Positions 1 to 15,240 of a stretch of 64,000 bases of DNA are shown piece after piece. Each line of letters begins with the position of its first letter. Within the stretch, counting starts at the first letter, position 1. Both the position numbers and the translations under genes were made by a program. The stretch is from Sclerodactyla briareus (lineage: Eukaryota; Echinodermata; Holothuroidea; Dendrochirotida; Sclerodactylidae). The notes below the pieces were generated by a model, which was not told the DNA's origin, did not search any database, and was given only the letters and a program-made list of their open reading frames with translations. The stretch lies in assembly GCA_026419785.1 (NCBI GenBank), contig JAODTK010005010.1, positions 124,001 to 188,000 on the forward strand, written 5' to 3'.

Positions 1-599
<599 letters not shown>

Positions 600-845
600 G
601 TTACAAGATGCCGTTCGTCATTGTGTGGAGCTGACGACTGATTGCTCACTTCAGGCGACACCAATTCAGGACTTTTCCCTTCCCCGGTCTGACGCAGCGC
701 GCGCAGTCATTAGATGTTTTGTTGAGTCAATTGCAGATGATGCAATTTCCACAAGTGTCCTGAAGTGCTGTTATTACCGTGAAGAAATTATGGTTTGTAT
801 ACATCCGCAAATCCTAATATTTTTGGGAGAAAATCCTGCTCGAAA

Positions 846-6232
<5,387 letters not shown>

Positions 6233-6649
6233 TTAAAGGGAAATTCCAGCCAAAAATATTAAAAATGTCATATGATATTGCATTAAAAATCATGCCAATC
6301 AACATTTGTTTCATGTTCATAGCATGTTCCGTTACAAGTTATGAATTTTTCGAATATTAACAAATAATCACTGCAATTTGGCAATTTTGCAAATTGGCAA
6401 CATTTGATGACGTCATATCTACCAATTGAGAAGAAGTGTTAAGAAATATGCCTTTTTCCCCTTTGATTGGTAGATATGACGTCACATAAAGGTTGCCAGT
6501 TTTCCGAAATCCAGCAAATTATATGAAATTGATGAAGCCATATCTTCCCAACCGAACATGCTATGAACCCTGGAACAAGTTGATATTTGAATGATTTTCT
6601 ATTCCTCTTCACATAAGAAGAGTAAGAATTTGGCTGGAATTTCCCTTAA
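6233..6649. mobile_element. foldback MITE flanked by TTAA (piggyBac-like target)
   Basis: The terminal inverted repeats are AAGGGAAATTCCAGCCAAA at 6236-6254 and its exact complement at 6629-6647. They sit against TTAA tetranucleotides at 6233-6236 and 6646-6649. Inverted similarity continues inward: CATAGCATGTTCCG near 6321 matches the complement of 6556-6569, and CGTCATATCTACCAAT near 6411 matches its complement near 6466. The two halves therefore fold into one long imperfect hairpin. There is no ORF, so it is non-autonomous. TTAA flanks suggest piggyBac-type mobilisation, but because TIR and TTAA overlap by a base another superfamily is possible. Confidence 0.8.
6408..6484. promoter_or_regulatory. 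paired CRE-type palindromes in the MITE arms
   Basis: TGACGTCA, the consensus cAMP-response-element palindrome bound by CREB/ATF bZIP proteins, occurs at 6408-6415 and 6477-6484. The two sites are mirror positions of the hairpin. The match is exact; any regulatory activity is inference. Confidence 0.4.
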
Positions 6650-9426
6650 AGTGATGAAGGTGTAAAATGACCCCTAAAGATTGTAATTTGTTTCTGTTGA
6701 CATCGTTTGTTTGAGTGAGATTTGTTCACTTCATCGGTTATGCGGTAGAAATTCTTACCCACCTTACACCACGTGTGTAAGTTACTTTATTAATTGATTT
6801 TACAGTACCGCATTCTGGCTGTAGCTTTTCAGTATAATCATTATAACCTTACCTCGTGACCATGTAAAGAGTCGAATCTCCTGGCTTGTTTGGAGGAATA
6901 TGGATAAATGGATATGCAATCAATAGTTTCCCCTAGTTTGGGTAGATGAAAAACACACTACCTCTTTTTCCACAAAAGACCAGTGTGTTGTGTCACAACA
7001 CACTTTCTCCCTAGCAGGGATATCTTTCGAACCGTAGTCAAAATTTTCAGGCGTAGCAATCGGGGTTGGGTGAAAACGATCTGGTTAGATTTGGGCACAA
7101 AGTCAACTGATTAAGTGAGATTCACCTATTTATGTATTTTATTGTTTAGCTGTGTTAGCACGGTTATGGATGAACCGTAGGTGCTATGGTGGACTTTGTT
7201 TGAGCACATGGATCGGGATATAAAGAAGATGAACTGATTGTGATCTTTTCATGTAAAAATATGGTAATTGAGTCACTAATTTCATAATTTATGCAAATTC
7301 ATGGATTCAGGGTCACTGGAGGTCATTCACATGTCTAAATTGCAAATTTATGTGTATTTAAATAGGTTGCCGATTTTCCGTGAAACTTGGTAAATTGACT
7401 AAATTTGCATAATTTTAGCGTCAATTTCAGTTCACATTTCCACAAAACTTTTACTTCTCTAGTAGACTGGTCAATATTCAGTCCTTTCGAATTTGAAATT
7501 GGTCACTGATTTATAGTAGGCTGTTTTCTGTTACTAATGCTAATCGAAAAAAAAAAATTCCCTTTAAGCGACACATGTAATGCCTTTTTATTGTTTGCAT
7601 GGTGATTAATAGATGGAAACACTGATCGTGCAACCAGGCAGACTTTGGGGGCGATCGCGTTGTATTAATGTTTAGTAACCCTGTGGTGCAAGTCAACTTT
7701 CCGTTGTGGAGGGGACAGTTGTTGCGGAGGACATTCCAAATAATGTTAAGCTGTTGAGTGCGAACTATAAAGACTTTATGCATATCTGTGACAATGTGAT
7801 TGATTTATTACAGGATTTGCCTGTACACGTTTATTATATTGGCATGATTCATTTCAAAACTACCTAGCATAGTACTGACATTCCTTCTCAGTCTTTTTTG
7901 TTCCTGGTGTATACCTAGATCTGCTAATATGTCCTGCTGTATTTCAGCTTATATCAAGTGATTTAGGCACCTAATGTGATATGATATGCTTTTTGGAGTT
8001 CCACTTTATTGTGAATTCCCTTTTACCTAGAGTTAGGACTTAGGAAAGAGTGGCAACTCCAAAATGCAAATACACAAACATTCATATAAGGGTCTATAAA
8101 TCATAATTTCAGACTACTGTAGTTCAACATTTAGGTCTGACATTGAACTGCCCTGCCCTCTGATGAGTTTGGAGCTACATGATGAACTCATGTTTTCTTA
8201 TAGGTATGCTGGCATGTATCCACTGGTTCAGCAGTTCACAACATTTCCCAAGTTTTAAATATACAGTGCAGTTTCATTGTACTTACTCGTCCCCTCGCGC
8301 CATCCTCTGTCCCCTCACAACACAAAAACTCACTTTGGTTGTCCTCATTCATTAATCATAAAAAAAAGTGGAAGAGTGCAGATGTGGTCTATAGCTCAAA
8401 TTCAGTTTCACCTTGTTATGCTTCCCAATTACGACTTTCCACAACTAGAGCATGTTTCCTTAGGTGTCCCACTCTTCGTGCACATCCCTCCGCAACCACA
8501 CATTGGTCCCCTCTAGGATCGTTTCTGCAACATTAAATCCATTCATATCATGGTGGACCAAGCATCACAAAGACATGTATTACCCCCTGGAGTACACAGA
8601 TTATTAGATGGGAAAATCCTATCAATGTGATGAAGGTTTAAAAAAAAGTGTCCAAATGTCTCCTCCGCAGACCGCAACAGTCCTGTTAGTATGGAATGGC
8701 CAACTATAGCCTCATATCCAGGATCAGATCATCAGGAAATACCTCACTCGAACCAACTCTTATTTGAGGCTCCGCTTCAGTATTCTGTGCTGCTTTATTA
8801 AGTTGTTCCCTCAAAGTTCTACCTTGATATTTTCCCCCCGAGGGGCTACTTCAACAACCCACGTTCATTTTCTCACTCTTCTTTTTCTGATTGAGGAGCT
8901 CATTGAATCTTTTTGGCTAAGATAGTGGTATTGCTTGTGGGGATTTCCCTGAATTATGAATTGCCCTATGACAGGGTCCTATGATTTACAGTATGTTGGA
9001 TTCTAACTGAATTGAGCTCTGAGAAATGGGATTCTTCCATTATCAAGTTTTTCTCAGAAATGTCCAGCATTATTAGCTCAGTCGAGTATTTTAGACTGAG
9101 CAGCTACTGTGAACATGTATTATACTTAAAAGTTCCATTCAAGCTTGTAAATATTTGAAGAAAATAGGTATCAATGATATTGGAAATTAATGCTATCTTT
9201 GTACCTAAACTACGAGATTACGCCTAATTTTGACTCGATGATGCTTGCGTTCTTTGGATATCGTTCTTACAAAAAGCGTCACACACACTATACACAATTC
9301 ATGAATAAAAAATTGAATACAGAATGGAATAAAATTGTCTTACCATTCTTCTCATGTGCCGACGATTTGTTGCTTATATAGGAGTTTTTGTCTTGCCTGA
9401 ATGAAGTTCAGTAAGAGTCTTATGGT
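6650..9426. other. no gene recognised
   Basis: AT-rich sequence with many stop codons in all frames. Apart from the dispersed repeat at about 7285-7700, no RNA gene, coding exon or element boundary could be supported. ORFs at 8277-8536 overlap in different frames and lack recognisable motifs. Confidence 0.6.
7285..7700 (+). repeat. dispersed repeat, solitary copy
   Basis: The order of short blocks (TCACTGGAGGTCATTCA, a TTATGCAAATT-type block, AGTAGGCTGTT, TGTTTGCATGGTGA, ACTGATCG, GGGGGCGATCGC) recurs in the same orientation near 21,370-21,770 and 36,640-37,020. This copy lies outside the tandem duplication, so the family is dispersed. Its class is unknown: no TIR, poly-A or ORF was found. 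Confidence 0.6.
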
Positions 9427-9580
9427 GCGTTCTTTCGAACTGGTGAGTTTGGTAGTTACCAGATAGAGTGAATACAAACCGTACGTGCTCTCTAAAGGTT
9501 ATGTGACGCAATAACAAACCCCCTCGGTTTTTGTCCGCTCTACCTGGTATATACGGTATATACCAGGTCCGAAAGAACGC
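9427..9580. mobile_element. short MITE-like inverted-repeat element
   Basis: The left end GCGTTCTTTCGAACTGGT (9427-9444) pairs with the complement of the right end (9562-9580, read as GCGTTCTTTCGGACCTGGT), differing by one substitution and one indel. The 154-bp element has no ORF. A near-perfect internal palindrome sits directly inside the right terminus. No convincing target-site duplication was seen. Confidence 0.6.
9542..9568. repeat. 27-bp perfect hairpin, 13-bp arms
   Basis: ACCTGGTATATAC (9542-9554), one central G, then the exact complement (9556-9568). The distal part of the right arm is shared with the terminal inverted repeat of the enclosing element. Confidence 0.9.
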
Positions 9581-11210
9581 TGCAAGTGATCACTTCCCTA
9601 CACTCACTTCGGTTTGTGTGCGCAGGTAGGTGTGTATGGCTATGTCAGCAGAATTTCCTCTTGGCAGGATTTCTCAGGAAGACCAATTTTGATGAATTTT
9701 GTGTTGTGATTCGGTGCACACTATCTGACTCGATTTTGGCTCAAAAGTCACCAATCAAGTATGTTAAAGTCAGCCTACCGGTATTTTATGTATTTTATTG
9801 TTTGAGCTTGATAGCAAGGTTACAAGCAAACTTACAGCTTTGGTGATGTTCTGTTCCAGTCATTTGGGAGTACAGTGAGTACCAAAACCAAATTTTTAAA
9901 AAATACTCCACTTCACCTCTTGGTGATTTGGGGATACCAAAACCATAATTTCCTTGTGCTCTACATGCTCTGCTCCAGACATCCTGAACACATACATGCA
10001 GCTCAATGTTACCAAATGTTTATCCTAATTCAGATCAGCTATTCATTTAAGTGAACTTCCATCTTGGGCACAGTGTTCCTTGGGCATTATTTACACCCAG
10101 GAAGTGTCACTGAATTGGGAGTGCCAAAAACCAAAATCATCTAGTTCGATTTTGGGACAATGACCTCCCTCACACCTCCTCTAACACATGGCCCTTGCTA
10201 CACCCCTGGGTATGAGGCAGCCGATATTAATTGTAAAGTGCTGGTTGTATTCAAAATTCCTATTGAGTACCCGGGAAGAGAGAAGGTATAAAGCACGGAT
10301 CCCAGGGGCACATTGGAACAGGTGATCAGTATTGCAAGTAGGCTATAGTTCTGCAGCGGATTATCAATGCTGTAGGAAGGAAGGATGCAAGTGTTGGGAA
10401 ATTCACATTTTATACAGTCCTAAAGTTTGCTGGAAAATGTGGGGGGGGGGGTTCCAAAGCATTGTTAATACTTGTTCACTGGAGTCACAGTTTGCAGGAA
10501 ATTTCAATTGTCTGTGAACTTTTCCCAAAACTTGGGGTTATGATTCGTTTGTGATCTTCTCTAAAAACATGTCAAACTTGTCCTATTTACGTGAGATCTC
10601 ATTGCGACGGTAAAACAAGATCAAGCACCCTGTAGAATCGCACGGGTTTATTCAGTTGTTTTGCAACCTACTGACAAACATTGAGTTGGGGGGGGGTCGA
10701 TTTATACTGCGTCTGTCAGCATCGAATCATCGCAGCCCCTCGGACAAAATCAATAATCCTTAAACCCGGTAATCCCCTCCAAACCCATACCGACAGACCC
10801 TAATTGAGTTTGCCATCAGCGACGAATCAGGATTTCAGTAAACGCTGCCCTTCTCAGAGAATCCTGAGAGGATTAAGCCAAGGACTGCATTCATTGATAT
10901 AATCCAGCGCTATCTCGTCCCAGTAATATAGTATTTCACAACTCGTGAGAGGATTCCTGTTTCTGGGAAAGTTAATAAATTGGTAATGCGATCTACAGTG
11001 CTTAAACCTATCATGTCTCCCAACATTCCGGGTTTTCTTGCTCTCTTTAATGTATTATTTTGAGTGGGGGGGGGGGGGGGGCTTTCTGTTTTGTTGCAGG
11101 TGCTAATTCACACTTTGCTCCAATGAAGCTGGTTTGGGTTCTGTCCCCATAATCGCAATTGCGAAAATAGTTGCAATCCCTATCCTTAACTCGATCCTTT
11201 ACTCTATGCA
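9581..11210. other. no gene recognised
   Basis: Low-complexity-tinged intergenic DNA with an 11-G run at 10,441-10,451 and a 16-G run at 11,066-11,081. The open frame at 9586-9846 has a hydrophobic C-terminus but no start context, domain or splice signals that would support it. Confidence 0.55.
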
Positions 11211-11282
11211 TGAGTATGGCAGAGTGGTTGAAATCAGTGGCACTTTGCAAGCAAACATTGCGGGTTTGAATTCCAGCACTCA
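11211..11282 (+). mobile_element. tRNA-like head of a probable SINE
   Basis: TGGCAGAGTGG at 11,217-11,227 is a perfect pol III A-box. GGGTTTGAATTCC at 11,262-11,274 is a close B-box, with one extra T and C-to-T relative to GGTTCGANTCC. The ends TGAGTAT (11,211) and GCACTCA (ends 11,282) pair at five of seven positions, giving a 72-nt tRNA-sized fold. The anticodon and D stems are poor, so a functional tRNA is unlikely. Sequence beyond 11,283 may be SINE body and abuts the LINE tail at about 11,440; the boundary between them is unresolved. Confidence 0.45.
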
Positions 11283-11439
11283 CTGGACCTTTTCCCCTAA
11301 GTGGCTGTACCTTTGTGATGGGCGAGGTCTTGATCTTGAGGGGGATACAGGCCAACGTCCCGGTGGAACCAAGCGGTCAGGAATAGGTTGTGCATGCGGA
11401 AGAGAAACACAATAGTATGATGCAAGGGAAAAACGGGCT

Positions 11440-11582
11440 GCCAAATGAACTCTGACTGCCACTTGGAACTTTCGCTATCGTTGATGTTCTGATACTGTAG
11501 TTCAGGTAAATTGTTCCAATCTCTGATCATTCTCGGAAGAAGGAAAACTCGAAGCAGTCCTTATTTGCTGCTAGTGTTGTAC
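11440..11582 (-). pseudogene. LINE A, 3' part of ORF (interrupted)
   Basis: On the minus strand this reads the typical C-terminal signature of jockey/CR1-group non-LTR retrotransposon polymerases: LLPRMIRDWNNLPE followed by a serine-rich stretch. It is the downstream half of the ORF at 13,634-13,905. Deleting the 11,583-13,633 insertion and one copy of the 8-bp duplication makes the frame run straight through (SSYN joined to TSS), apart from one in-frame TAA a few codons later. The C-terminus beyond about 11,440 merges into SINE-like sequence. It is a dead remnant. Confidence 0.75.
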
Positions 11583-11599
11583 CAGAGTTGTCAACAAGT

Positions 11600-11785
11600 C
11601 CCTAGCTGCAAGTCTCACGTCAAGTCTCAAGTCTTTACCAGCAAGTCTCAAGTCAAGTCTCAAGTCACCTTGAAATTTCTGACCGAGTCTCAAGTCAAGT
11701 CTCGAGTCTTTCGAGGTCGAGTCTCGAGTCAAGTCTCAAGTTCCTATGAGCAAGTCCCAAGTCAAGTCTCAGTCTTTGAAGTTTG
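11600..11785 (+). repeat. AAGTCTC/AAGTC subterminal array, left
   Basis: About 20 imperfect copies of AAGTCTC, AAGTC and CGAGTC, in mixed 5- and 7-base steps, directly inside the left end of the hAT-like element. The same motifs in the same orientation occur at the right end, so these are direct rather than inverted subterminal repeats. Confidence 0.85.
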
Positions 11786-12299
11786 AATACAATGATGCAG
11801 GCTACGAATAATGTAACAGAGTTCCAGGAAACTGAGGAAAGCAAATAAAGTTATTGTTACAATTGAGTACATGTCTCCAAACTTTTTCAGTTATGTGATA
11901 ACATTCCTATGAACAGGCGATCATTACTGTTACTTCTTTTTTTTTTACTTCACATACTTTTGGAAGGGGAATACAGAAATTATTCAAATCAGTAAAAAAA
12001 CATTGACCGAAATTTTACCAAAATTTCCGCTGCTGAACACTAGAATTATGTTGTATAAAATTAAACAGCCGAATAGCAAAACCGGGGCACACGCCACGGA
12101 TGAAGTTACCTCAAAATTTGCTAGCCACTGTTTCCTTGTGAAAGGCGAACTACCAAGCCAATGGTAGTTATGGTAACGCCTGTAGTCGTCGTTGTGTACG
12201 GGTGTTCGTAATTCAAGCGTACACAACACCATAATTATTTTATCATCTTCATCTTCATTGAAGTACTCCAAAGCGCCCCCAAAGGGCATTGATGGAGGA

Positions 12300-13395
12300 T
12301 AGTTGGTGTGCAGGGAAGACTATGCTATTAGCTCAACCAGGTGTCCACTGCCCTCTTGAATACATTTTCACTTACCAGACCAGCAATATTTGGGGGGAGG
12401 TTGTTCCATTTACGCAGGGTCCCTGGGAAGTAGGATCCCCCAGCGGCATTGATACGACAGACCACGTTTTTGAAAGACTTAGTGTTAGACCTGGTGTCAC
12501 TAGAGTGGGAATGATGATGCCTTGTGTGGGGACAATCAATTTATGGCTGAAGATTTTGTGACCCGTCGCAAGATCTATGAAATTTCTTCTCCTATGCTCA
12601 AGGGTATTCCATTTTAGGGAGGACGTGATTTCACTAACACTATCGTTGCGCGAGAAACGCCGGTAACCAATCTACCAGCTCTGTTTTGGACCATTTCAAG
12701 TTTCTTCTTATTATTGAGAGTGTAAGGAGACCACACTTGGGATGCATATTCAAGTTGGGAGCGAACATATATGTTATAGGCAGTTTCTTTAACATGTGGG
12801 GGGCAATGGTGAAATTCCTACAGAGGAAGTTCAAAGACTTAGTGGCTTTAGCAACTATGGAGTTTATGTGTGGGGTCCATGCCAAGATGACTCCAAAATA
12901 GGGGTGAGATGTGACAGGGGCATGGGGGTGGCCAGAGAGACTGTATTCAAATTTAGAGGCTTTTGTTTTGAGCGTGACTGTAAGGACATGGCATTTTGTG
13001 GGGTTGAAAGACATTCCCCAGTCCTTGGACTGATTGTCGAGTGCTTGAAGGTTATCCTGAAGTGCTAATTGGTCTTGTGGAGGGTCAATCTGTCTGTAAA
13101 GCAGGGCGTCGTCGGCAAATAGCCGAACATTTTTTGAAAGAAACACACTCAAGGAGGTCGTTTATGTAACAAAGAAAGAAAAGCGGTCCCAAAACAGTTC
13201 CCTGAGGGACACCAGAGAGGACTTCGTGTATGCAGAGACTCACCGTCAACAAGGGTTCTCTGGGTGCGATTTGATAAGAATGATTTAGCCCAGTCCAAGT
13301 AGTTCCTCCTTAACCCATGAAAATTCAATTTGTATATAAGATGATTATGAGTTAACTTGTGGAAGGCCTTAGAGAAGTCGAGTCTCGATATCACC
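12300..13395 (-). pseudogene. LINE B: 5'-truncated reverse transcriptase remnant
   Basis: Minus-strand frames from 13,394 down contain jockey/CR1-type RT motifs in order. RLDFSKAF is the motif A region (the usual FDK reads FHK). A frameshifted equivalent of the PQGTVLGP block follows ([11 protein letters not shown]). [10 protein letters not shown] is motif C with an intact ADD. WGMSFNPTKC and YFGVIL come next. Near 12,680 EMVQNRAGRLV and near 12,400 a GGSYFPGTL-type WNNLPPN tail complete the C-terminus. There is no endonuclease domain, so the copy is 5'-truncated. Frameshifts near 13,150 and stops after 12,640 inactivate it. A GATGAAGATGA-like repeat near 12,241-12,265 may be its 3' tail. It lies wholly inside the hAT-like element. 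Confidence 0.85.
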
Positions 13396-13423
13396 TATGA
13401 AGTTATTGAATGATTAAACAAAC

Positions 13424-13625
13424 AAGTCTCTAGTAGAAAAACCCGAGTCTTTTGAAGGCTAGTCTCAAGTCCAGTCCCAAGTCCTTTGCTAACTTTTTGG
13501 GCAAGTTTCAAGTCAAGTCCCAAGTCTCTGACAGCCGAGTCTCGAGTCGAGTCTCGAGTCGAGTCTCAAGTCATAAAATTTGGGACTCGAGTCGGACTCG
13601 AGTCCGAGTCCCTGACTCGAGTCCC
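13424..13625 (+). repeat. AGTC-rich subterminal array, right
   Basis: Repeats of CAAGTC, GAGTC and CGAGTCT, ending with GACTCGAGTC-type palindromic units directly before the CAACTCTG terminus. It is richer in the CGAGTC variant than the left array. The array begins about 30 bp beyond the end of LINE B, which is consistent with LINE B having inserted between the arrays. Confidence 0.85.
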
Positions 13626-13633
13626 CAACTCTG

Positions 13634-13905
13634 TGTTGTATGAGCTCAGTGTTTTGGTATGACGTGATGGCACTATGGGAATCTGGTGACCATTGATTGC
13701 CTTTTAAAAAAAAGTGAGCCCTCTGACACGACACCTGGTTGCAATAGGCTGCCATCCCAACTCCTTCATCATATTGGCAACGGCCCGGGGACCTAGATTT
13801 GAAGTCGTTCAAGCAGACTCTAGCAGCCCTACGTTGAACAGATTCAAGAGTATTAGTCTTCACTCCATGGTTTCGCTGTGGATGTAGTGGATTTGTGCAT
13901 GGGTT
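13634..13905 (-). pseudogene. LINE A, upstream part of ORF C-terminus
   Basis: On the minus strand this reads NTLESVQRRAARVCLNDFKS, the block that follows the RT/thumb in many jockey/CR1-type LINEs. A GMAAYC segment (LGWxxL-type) and, after a frameshift at an A/T-run near 13,706, NGHQIPIVPSRHTK follow. It then meets the hAT-like insertion. Upstream (above 13,905) similarity fades and no RT core was found, so the copy is 5'-truncated. LINE A and LINE B share the same ORF order but differ in sequence, so they are different families or very diverged copies. Confidence 0.75.
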
Positions 13906-13940
13906 TTGGAGGTTTGTTTCGGGATATCTGCAATGGAAGC

Positions 13941-14021
13941 CTGTGTACACTGTCAAGATGTTGTGCAACGTTGCACAACATACTGAAACACCTTTTGTCT
14001 GAGTGTTGACAGTGTTTACAG
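13941..14021. mobile_element. small foldback element with central palindrome
   Basis: The arms CTGTGTACACTGTCAA (13,941-13,956) and the complement at 14,006-14,021 match at 14 of 16 positions. Between them lies a perfect 24-bp palindrome (13,958-13,981) with half-site ATGTTGTGCAAC. No target duplication was assigned. It may be a tiny MITE or a fragment of a larger one. Confidence 0.55.
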
Positions 14022-14958
14022 CGCAAAAACAAGAGGCATCATGTTGTGTTACATGTGGCGCAACTTGTTGCCAATAATTCACAATTCACAAGCCTTAAGA
14101 TCTAGTCAGTCAGCTATGGGGGGGGGGGAAATTGATATGGCATCCCCGGGAGCAGTTTGGAAATAAATTATACCCCTGCCTCAATACATCTGAGCACTAA
14201 CTAGTTGAGAAGGCAAGTTATCGTCAACTCATCCACGATCGAAACAGCTAGGTTTTCTGTGATGAGCCTCACTTGGCTTCCTGTACACGTTGAAGTAAAA
14301 TCAAATAAAAATGAAATTTATTGCCAAATAATGAATTAATTTCCAGTGGAACATGATGGTTGTGGATATCATTCGGGCCTGACAACAATTGAAGCCGTTT
14401 TGAGGTCACCTGAGTCATTCGCGATCAGTTCATGAAATATGTGAGATTCGATAGAACTTAATGCATGTAAATAAGTCAGTTTATGGTTGCCAGTGTGGGA
14501 GCTCACAACTATGTCTGGGCTTACAGGGTGCATCAACATTTTCCCCATAGTCTTATCATTATGGCCTGTATTTATTCAAACTGTCATAACTTTTTTGAGA
14601 ATGAAGCCATCTCATCCCATTCTCCACTATTTTAGTGATGATGACTGATGAGTAGGGGGGGGGGGAGAGATTTTTAAAAGTTTCATGTTAGTGGGGTTAG
14701 TAATTTTAGTCAGGGAGTAATGAAGGATCATTCAGCTGATTGTCCGTGCAGGGTCTGTGCTAGTCCGGATGCCAATTAGTGTACCCTGCTGACCTTTGAC
14801 ACCATATAAATATTGTATCATTACACTACAACCATGATTAGGCTTGTGCTCATAAAGGCATATCCACTTGTTGTATTACAAAATCTATCTGTTTGTGTCT
14901 GTCAATTTGCCAGTTTATAGATGCATGATAAGAATAATGAAGATAATCTACTTCACAT
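14022..14958. other. no gene recognised
   Basis: Intergenic sequence with short G-runs near 14,119 and 14,656. No ORF over about 60 codons with recognisable composition and no RNA fold were found. Confidence 0.6.
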
Positions 14959-15240
14959 GCCCATACTTACCCTGAATGGCAACTCCACACCAATCCCCAA
15001 TATTATGTCAAGACCTGGCATTTTCTTTTTACCAGGTTGGCCACCCAATCGTCCTCATTTGACAGCCGAACCATCTTGTTTAGCGGTGCTTGAGAATTTT
15101 GTTAGCCTCGTCCCAATGTGTGACGCTTAGCCTGGAAAAATGAGGACGATTGGTGTGGCCAACCCAAACTCTGTGGTGAAAGAAAATGCCAGGTCTTGAC
15201 TGTATTGGGGATGATGCAGGGTGCCAATAAGGATATGGGA
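14959..15240. mobile_element. foldback element, ~100-bp imperfect arms
   Basis: Blocks in the left arm (14,959-15,061) recur complemented in the right arm (15,138-15,240) in reverse order: CCAATCCCCAATA, GTCAAGACCTGGCATTTTCT, GGTTGGCCAC and CCAATCGTCCTCATTT. A ~76-bp loop separates the arms, so the whole forms a long stem-loop. The apparent frames across the arms are by-products of the inverted repeat. The terminal boundaries are approximate. Confidence 0.75.

Larger units (their letters stand above)
11575..13641. mobile_element. hAT-like non-autonomous element with 8-bp TSDs
   Basis: The element body is 11,583-13,633 (2051 bp). Its ends are CAGAGTTG and the exact complement CAACTCTG. It is flanked by TGTTGTAC (11,575-11,582) and TGTTGTAT (13,634-13,641), an 8-bp target duplication with one mismatch; 8-bp duplications and CAG-starting ends are typical of the hAT superfamily. 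Both subterminal regions are arrays of AGTC-containing hexamer-like repeats. No transposase was found; the only protein trace inside is a separate LINE fragment. The insertion point lies inside LINE A, whose frame resumes on the other side, which independently confirms the boundaries. Confidence 0.8.

Noticed and set aside
11047..11355. Minus-strand ORF through the tRNA-like region
   Set aside because: Its peptide is the antisense reading of a SINE head (QTRN-type string from the B-box), not a gene.
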